Shown: one piece after another, positions 26,374 through 37,380 of the stretch
Numbering within the stretch: position 1 is the first letter of the stretch
How the letters are laid out: every line of letters begins with the position of its first letter
Origin: Kingdonia uniflora
Taxonomy: Eukaryota > Streptophyta > Magnoliopsida > Ranunculales > Circaeasteraceae
Reading direction: 5' to 3'
NCBI GenBank assembly: GCA_014058105.1
Contig: JACGCM010001747.1
Location: forward strand, 2,294,001 to 2,358,000
Length of the DNA stretch: 64,000 bases
The notes under the pieces: model-generated
What the model was told of the DNA's origin: nothing
The model's input: only the letters and a program-made list of their open reading frames with translations
The model's database searches: none
Position numbers and translations under genes: made by a program

Positions 26374-26395
26374 TCTCTCTCTCTCTCTCTCTCTC
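26374..26395. repeat. (CT)n microsatellite in METTL13-like 5' leader
   Basis: A plus-strand CT run lies 18 bp upstream of the ATG at 26355 (GA on the transcript strand). The CTR1 leader has a similar tract, although there the transcript carries CT. Possible BBR/BPC site or pyrimidine/purine leader element. Confidence 0.75.
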
Positions 26396-26510
26396 CTCTG
26401 TGAGGATCAAGAGGACTCGAATCAGAATGCTAAGGATTCGGGTTTGGTTTGTGTCCGGGTCTGGGTTTTGGGTCGGGTTATGATCGAGGGGGCGCGATTT
26501 GCGTGTTTTA

Positions 26511-26738
26511 GGGCATCTCCAACCGAAAATACGTGAACTATGCGTGTTTGGTTCGACATTTTTTATGCAAGCTTGGAGTTGATTTGCAAACATCGGCGGA
26601 TGAAATGGGTCCAAAAGATGTCCGCCTTGGAGCCTACCTCGTAGTCTTTCGGATCCAAAGACTGAGCCATCTGTTGGAAGAGCTTTTGGGTCAAGTCTCC
26701 AAATTCAAAGTTTAAATCCATCGTTATTGGAGATGCTC
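26511..26738. mobile_element. Tourist-like MITE (PIF/Harbinger type)
   Basis: Starts GGGCATCTCCAACC and ends TATTGGAGATGCTC (imperfect terminal inverted repeats), flanked by TTA at 26508-26510 and 26739-26741, the hallmark target duplication of PIF/Harbinger elements. It is 228 bp, non-coding, and only about 155 bp upstream of the METTL13-like ATG, so it probably lies within that gene's promoter. Confidence 0.75.
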
Positions 26739-26741
26739 TTA

Positions 26742-26992
26742 GTATGACTATTTGTAGCATATACATTTTGTGGTGCTTGGTGATCGAAATATGAGTTTCG
26801 CGTCAACTATTTTTCGTCCGACAGTGCATGAGTGGAAATATGTACGTCATATTTGGAGTTTATTAGACGAGCTCCAAGATCTATCGGATTTGGTATGGAT
26901 TTTGGGTTGGGTCAATTGTTGGGGAGTTTTTAGGCCAAGTCTTCAAATTCGAAGCTTGAGCCCACCTCTATTGGAGGTGATCTTAACTCTTA
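26742..26992. repeat. Copy of ~200-bp repeat flanking the Harbinger element
   Basis: The segment from atgactatttgtagca through tggtgcttggtgatcg to gagctccaagatctatcgg recurs to the right of the Harbinger element at 31358-31520 and again in diverged form to about 31910. Its right end has a further TIR-like end tattggaggtgatctta at about 26970-26985. The host-repeat interpretation is an inference. Confidence 0.55.
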
Positions 26993-27253
26993 GAGCATCT
27001 CCAATAGAAATAGCAATAGAAGTAGATGCGGGATTTCTATTGTGTGGAGATTCCCACATCTACACCGCCTTGAACTCTAACATCACAAAAGGAAAGTCTT
27101 AGAGTGAAGTTTTTAAGTGTCTGTCGTGAAAACGCACGCTATCATGACAGACGCGCGCATGTATGACCGACGCCTTTGAATTGGGTCAAAACCACTCATG
27201 AAAACTCTTTTCGCCTACAACAAAAATCTTTATTTCCTTCATTTCTTTTTAAA

Positions 27254-29537
27254 ATGGATTTTCCCAATGATTTCATTCTATCAATATGTTTGTAATCAAG
27301 TTCATATGATTCAAGCAATTCATCCGACTCCGACTCGGAGCTAATGGAACAATTCACCACATTTCAAGCTTACCAAGAGGCCTTGATGTGTTTATATTCG
27401 TAAAATAGGAAGAAGGTACGTCGAAGGCTATGGAGGGTAGGAATGGGTGGATCGTGGACATCAGTTTTACAACAAATTGTTACGGAGATGTTACTTTACC
27501 AGCAATTCGAGATACAAAGCAAAAACATTCTGCCGACGTTACCGAATTAGGCGAGACTTTTCGAGAAGATTATTGAAGGCGTTCAAGGTCATGGTTCTTG
27601 TTTCAAATACAAACCAAATGCATCCAAAACACTAGGTTTAACGGGGCATCAAAAAATATTCGCTTGTTTTCGAATGTTTGCCCAGAGATGCGCAAGATGA
27701 AAATCCTCGTTGTTAAGAAAGCACGTCGTTAGAGTATATGGAAAGATTCTGCCAAGTAGTGATGAATATGTTAGAGGAACCGAGCACTTTCTAAATAGCC
27801 TACTAGAGGTAGCCTTTGAGTTCTTGAGCCACAGGGTGTACACGCGGAAATCAAACGCACGGAATGTAAAAAGGTTGCTCAGAGATAATAGTGTTAGAGG
27901 ATTTTTTGGGATGTTGGGCAGTTTGGATTGCATGTAATGGGGGTGGGAGAATTGCCTGAAGGCTTATCAAAGCGCGTTCAATGGGAAGGATCGTAAACCC
28001 ACAATCGTCCTTGAGGCGGTCGCCTCTTATAATTTGTGGATTTGGCATGCATTCTTTGGAATGCCCGAATCAAACAACGATATCAATGTTATTGAGCGCA
28101 GTAAGTTATTTAATGACCTTGTTATGTGCTGGAAAATAATGGGTTAGTATCACATGATAATGAACAAATAGTGGCCTTGATCTGAAACTGAATGTGGACA
28201 GTAGCAGGTTCTGAAATAAACTGGAATTGCAACTGCAACAAAAAGAGTGTGAAGCTCGAGGTGTGGATCACACACTCTTTAAGAACAATTTCTCGATCTG
28301 CCTAGAGGTACTGACAATGTAACGATCAATTGTTCCCTATGATACAACGAGCAAGAAAATTGTACAAGCGCAGCGATACTGATCACACTGTACTTTGGTC
28401 GTATCACCAATATCTCAGACGAAAGCAAGAACAATAGGGGAAAGTTGAAAAAACCATAGAGATAGATAAGCTGTGTTTTTGATGTGTTAAACAGTGGGGA
28501 GCTCATTCCCTTTTATAGGCAAATTCTATAACGGCTAGTAATAAATATGAGCAAAATGGTTTTTTTAAGTTATAAAATAAATATAACTGTTACGAAATAA
28601 ATATGGGCAGAGTTACAAAAAATGTTTTGTTCGTTATAAAGTTAATTAAAATATAACCGTTATAGTTTTGTATTTACAATAATGTCATTGGACATTTTAG
28701 TAAAAATATTACAAGGCCTAGCGCAATCCCCAGGGGACTCCAGAGCCAGAAGAGTCAATTGCCCAAACCCAAACCCGAGCTCGAGCCCGTGCCCTTGCCC
28801 GAGGGATGTCCATGTATGAGATGGTCTAAAACCTCCTCCCACACACTCACCACTATACACTCCCTCTTATACTACCTGTATACCAATTACAAATGTGCAT
28901 TGGGTTTTATCTATTTCCATATACGTTTATCTCACCAATGTGAGACTAAAGTAAAAAAGAGAATATGAGAAATTTGGTTAACCAAGAATAATTTTATAAA
29001 ATAATTTGTAACCAAGATTATTAAAAATCCAACATTATGGGAAATACGCATTCGGTATGTTTTGAGGTCAACGGTCATATACCTATGACACTGGCTACTA
29101 TCTCACTAATGACATCTATCATAAGTGGTCTATAATTGTCAAGACTATCTTAGCACCGTATGCGGAAAATGAAATGAATTATGTGAAGCATCAAGAATCG
29201 GTCAGGAAAGATGTGGAAAGGGTGTTCGGTGTTTTACAATCTCGATGGGCTATCGTGAAGCATATCGGTTTATTATGGAAGACAAACTCATTGACCAATA
29301 TAATGTACATGCGCATATATTACATAATATAACTCTTGAAGATGAAAAATATGTTTTAAACCCTGATTATGAATATAATGGAACATCACCACCACCTCCG
29401 GTCGAGCGTAGTGTTATATCGGATGAAAACTTTACAAAATACCTAAATACAACATTGGCTTATTGAAATGAGCAAAAATATATAGATATTCAAAACGACC
29501 TCGTAGACATCTTTGGAGAGAGGTCGGCAATCAAATG
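27254..29537 (+). pseudogene. HARBI1-like Harbinger transposase, interrupted
   Basis: From the ATG at 27254 the plus strand gives a serine/aspartate-rich start, then LGLTGHQKIFACFRMF, GFFGMLGSLDCM, KPTIVLEAVASYNLWIWHAFFG and NDINVIERS (about 27640-28105), and after the insertion VNGHIYDTGYYL, VRKDVERVFGVLQSRWAIV (about 29070-29260). These blocks, including Asp of LDCM and the ERVFG-type glutamate, match the HARBI1 nuclease. Stops and frameshifts occur in the first 400 bp and after 29330. Removing the solo LTR and one TTATG copy restores an open frame across the junction. Dead gene. Confidence 0.85.
28127..29034 (-). mobile_element. Solo LTR nested in the Harbinger transposase
   Basis: Starts TGCTGGA and ends TCCAACA, a near-perfect LTR terminal inverted repeat, flanked by a perfect 5-bp duplication TTATG (28122-28126 and 29035-29039). 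A TATAAAAG box on the minus strand at 28510-28517 gives the likely orientation. No internal retrotransposon sequence is present, so the full element was probably lost by LTR recombination. Length is 908 bp. Confidence 0.85.
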
Positions 29538-29830
29538 AGGAAAAATTAGTTTTCTTGTTATGTAATTTTTTCTCCGTAGTTTCAAGCAAGTAATTTCAAT
29601 TTCAATCATGTTAATGCAATTTCAATTTCAATAACATAATTGCATTAACTTAAATTACATTAGTACATAATTCAAACATAAAATATTTTTTTCCATTAAT
29701 CTCCTAAACTCCCACCTAACTAATAATCTCATAAGCCCCCGTTATCAAAGTTACCCACTTGGCTAGCTAAAGGACTATCCAAATTACCCGAAGCGTTACA
29801 AACGCCACCACCGACGCTAGAGGAATAACT

Positions 29831-30900
29831 TTAACCATGAAATTGTGCTTCCATTTTTGCAAGAATCCCACTTTTTATTAACTCATAATATCGCGCATTT
29901 TTGGGGTCTATAATAGATGTGTCAATGGACATGACTTGCATTTCTTGCTTCCTTATCTCATTTTCCGCATGTTCTTTGTAAAGGCGTAAATTCTCCAAAT
30001 TTGCCCGTGCAAGCTCATCTTTAGTCTCCCGGCAAAATTTCTCATATACTTTCTTCTCTTCCTTCTCTTTAATCTTCATTGTGTCCGATTCATTGAAATT
30101 CTCCGAGATTTTGGTAGTCACATTCACAACTTAATCGAATGAAGTATTTAGACTTCGCCTATTTTATCCAACTTTTGGCCTAGAGGACGATTACCATCTA
30201 TTGATTGAGCATAAAGTGGTATTGCATCTCCATCTACACCTTCACCATCTTTACCTCTGAAGTTCATACCCAACGAAGACCTCGGGCTTGAATTTTTCCT
30301 AAATTTGTTGGCCTTGCTACTTGGTTCGCCTAATGTTTTTTTCTGCGAAATCCATCAACTTTGGATGTTTGGACAAGATTTTCCATGTATGAAAAAAACT
30401 AAATGGACGTCAATGTTTCTTTTTTGGTTCGAAAGTTGCCTTAAACAATCCATTTGTACGAGATTCCTACAATATGGTAAAACAAAAATTAAAACATAAT
30501 GTATAAAACAATATTGTTAAACAAAATTCAAGAAATGAGACACCACGTCTTTCTCCCCAACGCCTTCTTATCTCTTAACCGTGCCAAGCACTTTAGTCTT
30601 CATTGATGATAAGTGAATTGTGGATTTGTTGATCATTCTCATGAGCGCTTTAAGCGAGAATATGGTTCGTGCGGGACCGGTTGATATCTTTATGAATTCT
30701 TTCAATATTTTATCCCAAAAAATATGTGTGTTTTTTTTAATTCTCGGTTTGAGTATTCACCGAGACATTCAACCACAATTTGCCAAGTATGATACCTTCA
30801 ACATCCACCCAATTCTTCAATTCCGCCTCCACGATTTTTGGTATGTTGGTAGTTCGTTGAATTGATGGAACAAAAGTTCCAAATGAGTTTTGAGACTCCA
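29831..30900 (-). pseudogene. Harbinger ORF1 (Myb/trihelix-like) remnant
   Basis: Minus-strand frames show a decayed DNA-binding start (NWVDVEGIILGKLWLNVS near 30790) and a better preserved C-terminal part at 29831-30127 rich in Lys/Glu, with MQVMSIDTSIIDPKNARYYE near the end. This matches the NAM-associated / ORF1 C-terminal domain found next to plant Harbinger transposases. Several stops separate the parts. In active elements this protein helps import the transposase and bind the element ends. Confidence 0.7.
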
Positions 30901-31357
30901 TAAGGTAAGAGAGTGTGCGGGTTGAGAGATGAGAAATTGAGAAATGAAACTTGTGAAGATGATAGATTATAAGCTTTGGGAGCTTGAGAGTTGAGAGAAG
31001 AAAGGATTGGGGTTTTAAAAAGTTAGAAAAATTAGTTGTTAGGCTATTGGAAGGAGAAAATGAGACTCAGTTCTGAGGCGTCTGTCGTGTAAGCACGCGG
31101 CTTTACTATGGGTACTCAAAGTAGTACCGCTTGAGTTTAGGCGTGTAGTTTTTTTGCTTGTGTGCATGTCGTATAGGCGCGCACTTGTACGATAAACACC
31201 TATGTCGAGTGGAGATTTTTTCCCAGAGTGTGGGATTTTTTTATTTTATTTTTCGAGTGGGAGTGAGAATTCTCATTTCTAATCTCCTATTGAAGGGGAT
31301 TTAAGGGGTGAGTACGAGGATTTCCACTCCCACTCACCTCTATTGGAGATGTTCTTA

Positions 31358-31910
31358 GTAGGACCATTTGTAGCACTTATTGTGGTACTTGGTTCTTGAA
31401 ATTCGAGCTCCGCATCATTTTTGTCTCCTCTGACAGTACATGAGTGAAGAGTTCCACGTCACATTTGGAGCATGTTAGACGAGTTCCAGGATCTGTCGAG
31501 TTTCGAATGGATTTTTCGATTTGGATATGATGAAGGCGATACTATTTACATGTTTTTAATAAGAGCATCTCCAACAATGCATATTTTGCTCATTTTTACT
31601 TAAAACCTGAGCTCCACATCGATATTCTCCTCCACCAACACTTGGGTCAAAGTCACACCACATTTGGAGCATGTTAGACAAACTTCAAGCTTCATTTGGT
31701 TTGGTTAGGGCTCAGAGCCAGGTCTGGATTTTGGGTCGGCTTAAGATGGAGTTGATGCGATATGCACATATCAGTAAGACCATCTTTAGTAGTGCATACT
31801 TCCAATGTTTGGTACTTGAATATGAGCTCCATGTCAATTTTTTACCTCCAACAATGCATGAATCGAGAGATCCACGTTGGATTTAGAGCTTGTCTAACGA
31901 GCTCACATTG
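31358..31910. repeat. Three diverged ~200-bp tandem repeat units
   Basis: Units begin near 31358, 31570 and 31775. Each carries, in order, a TTA-GTA-like junction or gagcatctccaac, gtggtacttgg, gagctccRYatc, ctcc..caRtgcatgag, gatccacgtYaYattt and ggagcatgttagac. The unit left of the Harbinger element at 26742 belongs to the same family. They may be old MITE copies inserted head to tail. Confidence 0.55.
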
Positions 31911-34173
31911 CGAGCTTATAGCTAGCCTATAAGTTGGTATGTCTTGGTATCTTCATGCATATGGTAAAGAATGTATTGCAAAAAAAAATGATAAATAGGA
32001 AATAAGGTTATGTAAGTTAATTTCATAAACACGAGAAGAAGAAAAATATATTATATTCGTCGCTTACCATATTTTAAACAAGTTATTCACATTAATCAAA
32101 ATTGCATCCATGACCTTAAAACTGATTTAACTCGATCGTGTGATTGTCATTTTTTAACCCAAAGCTTTGTTTGGTACCTATAGGTTTTTGACAAGTGGTA
32201 TAGGTTGCCAAATTTGGCAAAGTAATTTGGCTTTAGCCATTTTGGCCTTTAATTGGCAAGTCAGATATAGCTCATATTTTACGTTTTGGCTCTCTATATA
32301 TGACTTAAGTCAAAATGGCAAGTCGAATGCAAATGCTCTAATGACAACTAATCAGTTTGGGTTAAAAGAGGAAAATATGCATACTGGGAATATTACAGCG
32401 TCAAAACAACCAATTTATTTGTGTATAAGTCTGGATCCAGGCACGAGAAATTGTTTATATCGAGTCACTACAAATAGATAGAATGTGTTGTGATGGAATT
32501 GCAAAATCTAAGACAGTGAAGTTAAAAGAAAAAAAAAATAGCGTTTTGAGAATTTTTGCTCTACAACTACGTGTTACGGTTGCTCTTACTCTTTCTCGGC
32601 TAAATTTTCTCTAATGTTCAAGAACAATGATTTTGTGTTAATTTGAAGTGCAATTTTCTCTTGATTGCGCATAGGTCTCAAGCTACAGGTAAACAATCAA
32701 ACTTAATTTCAATTTATATTTGTAATCAAATAAATTATGCATTTTTCCCAATTATCCAATGTGTACCGTGCATTTTACATGTCATTTAAGTACGAGTATT
32801 TTTCCACCCAATTTTGTCATTTATTTCGCATATTCTTATTTATCTATGGGATTGGTTGAGGCGAAGGAGTATATTTGAACTAATATGTGGTTATCACGAC
32901 AAAGCGAGCCTTAATCCCAATTTTATAAACTAGGGTCACAATTTGTCTATGAATAGCCTACAACATTTTGCAATTAATTCAAGACAAAGAAAACGAAAAT
33001 ATAAAAACAATTGAAAAATAAACAATTACATCTATGTAGTATAAAACGTCATTGGTATTACGAGAAGATAAATTAACATAGTTATATCATGTAGTACGAC
33101 TCATATATTTAATATCAACCATAACACAGTATACCCAAAATATCAATATTATTGATAGGTTTAGGTATTGTAATTTCATGCTAGTGTGAATCCTTATTGC
33201 AAAGTGTAGCATTTTGTTGCTTATTTGTCTTGTATAAATTTTAGACTACAAATTGGCAAATAGAAGATCATTGTCTCAATATCAAACTCAAAGCTAAGAA
33301 AGGCACACAAATAAATATTATAAAATCAACTTTCAAAAATGCACATAATAATTTGTGTATTTTATAATTACAATACTTAACCCATTCATTTTTAACATTT
33401 ACAAAATATACTCTAAATATTTATTTAAGGTATTCGTCAACGTATCTAATAAAACCCGTATTTGATTTAACAGTTACACATGTTAAATTCAAATATTTGT
33501 TAATTAATATCAACTGTTCTAATTAATTTTACACAATATATGGGTGGTTTGTGTGTCGTATATATATTTTTTAAAATTAATATTTAAAATCCAACTACAT
33601 GGTTGATAATCATGGTCACATCTTTGTGTAGTCATAGTCACACCTTTGTGTATTCCTAGCTAGATATATATATAGTAAGAACTAAATAATATAATATGAA
33701 AGAAAGTTAAGTTTGAAAACTAATCCATATACTCCAGTTTTCTAATAACTACTAAAGATATTATTTAGTATTTCGATTACCGTATTTTACATATTATCTC
33801 CATATTAATCAAAGTTCTATCTCACACCCTTAATGTGTTATAAGAATTTTGATTATCGCTTGACTTCCCCTCTAGTTCTTTATTTGTGTATCAATCATCT
33901 TCATTTTTTTGCAAGCTCATAGACCTTAAAATTTTATATATTGGCCGTGAGCAGGAGTTAGGCTATAAGTAATTAAATATTTACATTTTCACAATCAAAT
34001 GTATTATGTTATCATGTTTAAGTTATTGAAATGTCTAACATATAATTACACGCCAAAACTAAGAGAAATGCATTTTCTACATATTTTTCTCATTTATCTT
34101 TCAAGCTTTAGTTTGAACATGAAATTAGTGAAATTACGACTCGAACTACTCAGCGATAAATTTATATTCAAAT
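31911..34173. other. AT-rich intergenic DNA, no gene seen
   Basis: Long A/T runs and short frames only. A plus-strand frame at 32167-32481 has no recognisable family. Small local duplications (for example gtcac..tttgtgta near 33610-33650) are present. Confidence 0.5.
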
Positions 34174-34710
34174 AAGTTATCAAAAAGCTTAATACGTCAT
34201 TCTACGAAACCAAACTAATTTATCTTTATTCAAATATTTTTCTCACCCTTTTTTACAAAAAAATATATATTTCTTCCCCTTTCGCTTTATGAAAATCTTT
34301 TCCTATTACCGCAAACCATTTTTATCCGTCTTTTGATAATTCGGATGAATTTAAGTTATCAAAATGCTTAATACGTGATTCTACGAAACCAAACTAATTT
34401 ATCTTTATTTAAATATCTTTCTCACCCTTTTTTACAAAAAAAATATATATTTCTTCCCCTTTCGCTTTCTCACTTTGTGTAAATCTTTTCCTATTACCGC
34501 AAACCATTTTTATTCCTCTTTTGATAATTCAGATGAATTTAAGTTATTAAATGGCTTAATACGTGATTCTACGAAACCAAACTAATTTATCTTTCTCACC
34601 CTTTTTTACAAAAAAAAATAAAAAAATCTTCCCCTTTCGCTTCCTCACTTTGTGTAAATCTTTTCCTATGACCGCATACCATTTTTATTTCTCTTTTGGT
34701 AATTTAGTTG
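34174..34710. repeat. Three tandem copies of a ~180-bp repeat
   Basis: Copies begin at about 34174, 34353 and 34541 (periods about 179 and 188 bp). Each reads aagttatYaaa..gcttaatacgt, attctacgaaaccaaactaattta, tttctcacccttttttac, ttcccctttcgctt, gtaaatcttttcctat and ccatttttat. The third copy has lost part of the ttattcaaatat segment. The unit length is in the range of plant satellite monomers, but only three copies are present. Confidence 0.85.
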
Positions 34711-35682
34711 AAATATAAATAAAATAAAATTATGTGCTCCATTCATTTGTGTGGTTGAAAGTTCTCCATGCATACATGAAAAAATGCAAATTCATATTAG
34801 AGTCAATTGTAAACTCTTAAATATCCATTTGTGAGTATTAATTAAAGATCAATATACGTAAAACTTAACTTCCTTTAGTGGCAAATGTCGTTTATGTGTT
34901 TATCGTATTTATATGTAGAGAACAATGGTTGCAAAGTTGTTTAGAATGACCCACATACTTGCATAAAATAAAGGCCTTCTTTATACATTTAAAAATGAAT
35001 TAGTCAATATAAGTTGACAGTTAAAGACAACACACATATGCATTTCGTATATTGGGAGTCATGATCAAAATTTTCCAATTGTGCTTAGTTAAGCGTATGT
35101 ATTCATTTATAAATTTAAATAATCCATAATTTGACCATGTATTTTAGAAACTAACACTTGTATCATGTTATACCCTAACATAAGACATGTAAGCTTACTA
35201 CGCCCTCTCATACGAGACAAATGACACAATAATACGCCATTGCAGAAGGCACATAAGCTCAAACGCCCTCTCTTAGGGCAAACTTCACCAAAGCAAATTT
35301 TATACATAACAAAAAATATAATTGTCTACGTGGATGCTTTCATATATAACTTGAGTGAAATTGGTAACATAGTTGAAGATCCTTAAATTATAATTGTATA
35401 TGTGATATCTATCGTTTTGGTTGTATGAGAGAGTGCTTTAGTTTAACAGACAATTAAGTTCCTCTCCACTCACATAATCACTGAAAAACTTTTCAATGAG
35501 CATATACAACAGTTAAGGTTACCTTTAACCGACTAAAATGACTTAACAATAACCAACCTTGATTTGTACTTAGCAGTTGAGGTGGTTGAAAACCCGCCCA
35601 CCTATATTTTTTTACAAATTTAAACTAATCATAAAAAGCCACATGACATGAGAGAGGAGAGAGAAAATAATAATAACAATGC

Positions 35683-35703
35683 CGCGTAGTTCAGAACTAC
35701 GCG
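35683..35703. repeat. Perfect inverted repeat (10-bp arms)
   Basis: CGCGTAGTTC and GAACTACGCG are separated by one base. With the second palindrome at 36041-36064 and nearby GA/CT-rich tracts, it may be part of a foldback or MITE-type element spanning about 35.58-36.1 kb. Confidence 0.6.
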
Positions 35704-36040
35704 ACCCTTATTTAAAATAAAATAAAAATTCATTCATCACGACTTGTTGAAACTTGTAACGTGTCTTAATACGAGGCGTTTATTTTCTCTCGTAATTCAT
35801 AACTGCTGCTACTGGGTGATCAGTTTGAGAAAAGAATGTGACTTGCTGTAATATTAGAAAAAGTCAAAAAAATGGACTCCTTAAAAACTACTTTATGTCA
35901 AAAGAAAAGTATGACGTGTAAACATAAAATGTTAAAAAAGTAGTTTAAATTTTTCAAACACTTTATAACTATTAATTTTAGTTAAAAAAAGGTTTTCCAC
36001 GTAATAAAATTGTCCTAGGTGGCTACCCAATTTTTTTTAT

Positions 36041-36064
36041 CTCTCTCCTCAAATGAGGAGAGAG
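36041..36064. repeat. Perfect inverted repeat (11-bp arms)
   Basis: CTCTCTCCTCA and TGAGGAGAGAG are separated by two A residues. It lies just left of the Copia element and outside any gene. Confidence 0.6.
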
Positions 36065-36706
36065 AGTATTAAAACCTAAAATAACTACCCAATTGGGGAG
36101 GCTAAAAATATGTTTTTTAGTACTTTATCCTATTTATTTTAACTATAAAGAGCCTACACTAGATTCTCTTACTGAAGGTTTTTATTCGGGACCCCTTAAT
36201 CATGAAGTTACTTCCAACTCATTCTTGCAGTTTGCCATAATTCCTAAAGTTCGGGTAATAGGTTTGAGTAGCCATTGGGTTCTTGGACCAGTGGTGGTTG
36301 TGACCCTCTTTACATATAAAGAAGTCGTGGGTTCAAAACACCATGGGCATGGGGTTGGAAACTCATGGTTATAGATTCTTATATAAAACAAGTATGCCAA
36401 AATAGGTTTGGGCTAGGGCGTATAAAAAGTGACTACCCTGTCAGCGATTATACAGTTTATTATGAGAAAAAACCTAAAAAATCATCTAGAAAAATAAGTC
36501 ATGATACGAGAGTCTAGTTTTATATGTATACTTTTTTTCGTGGCTTCTACAAAATTGTACGATTTTTATATTTTCAAATGAGATAAATCTAAACTTAGAT
36601 TGAGCTCTCAAACCTATAACCCGTTGGGACATAAAGTAGTTCAAGTTCGTATAAGTTGGCATAAATAGACTGCATCTTGTGAAGATGTTGAAGCATATAC
36701 AACAAT

Positions 36707-37336
36707 TGTTAGGATAGATACAGATCGAAACATATCCAAGATCGAGAACAACAAGTTCCAAGATCGAGAATCAACAATAGCACGATCGAATCGTCCCTAT
36801 TCGATTTTTGTTTTCTCTTATGTAAGTCTACAGAGTATTAATGGCAAACACAATCTAAATAATTCTAAAACAAAGAATAGTAAAGATTACTTACATACAC
36901 AAGATTTAACGTGGTTCGGAAAATTCGATGCCTACGTCCACGGGTAAAGAAATTTCACTAGAAGAAGAAAGTGACGATTACAACTGATCTCACAAACTCT
37001 CTATTCAACCTGTACGATCTCAAAACGATGATGATCAACAGGATTTTATCTTCTCTACAACTCTGCAAAAGCGATGCAAGAGTTTCCCAAAGTCTCTTTC
37101 TTTATTTTGTCTCTAAAAAAAAATTCACTTCTCTCACATATCAATTCCCTGGTAGGCTCTTCTATTTATAGAAAAGAGTCCTATAGGAGTTACAATTCAA
37201 TTAGAAACACCTATTCCTCTTTCTGTGGCTAAGAAACCTCCAAGCCTTCAATGTTGCAACCTCTACCTAAAACCAAGGGAAACCCAACAATTTTCTTCGA
37301 CGTAGACTTCAACCTCATGAAGAGGGAAGCCCAACA
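36707..37336 (-). repeat. 3' LTR of Copia element 1
   Basis: 630 bp. Contains the minus-strand TATA box TATAAATAG (37162-37170). Relative to the other LTR it carries an extra ~22-bp piece (a repeat of gttccaagatcgagaa-type sequence near 36750), so it is slightly longer. Confidence 0.92.
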
Positions 37337-37380
37337 ATCTACCCTTCACTCAAGATGAGTAGGGAAGTCCTCTGACCCAA

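Larger units (their letters stand above)
26993..31354. mobile_element. PIF/Harbinger DNA transposon, decayed, 4.36 kb
   Basis: The terminal inverted repeats GAGCATCTCCAATAG (left) and CTATTGGAGATGTTC (right) match at 14 of 15 positions and are flanked by TTA at 26990-26992 and 31355-31357. Inside are both genes expected of the superfamily: a HARBI1-like DDE transposase on the plus strand and a Myb/trihelix-type ORF1 on the minus strand. Both contain stops and frameshifts, and the transposase is split by a solo LTR. Without that insertion the element would be about 3.45 kb. It cannot move by itself. Confidence 0.9.
34711..36701. other. AT-rich intergenic with foldback motifs
   Basis: No gene recognised. 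Two strong palindromes occur (listed separately). Near 36265-36345, ttcttggaccagtggtgg and gtcgtgggttcaaaac resemble the A and B boxes of a tRNA-derived SINE head, but I could not find a clear end. Confidence 0.4.
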
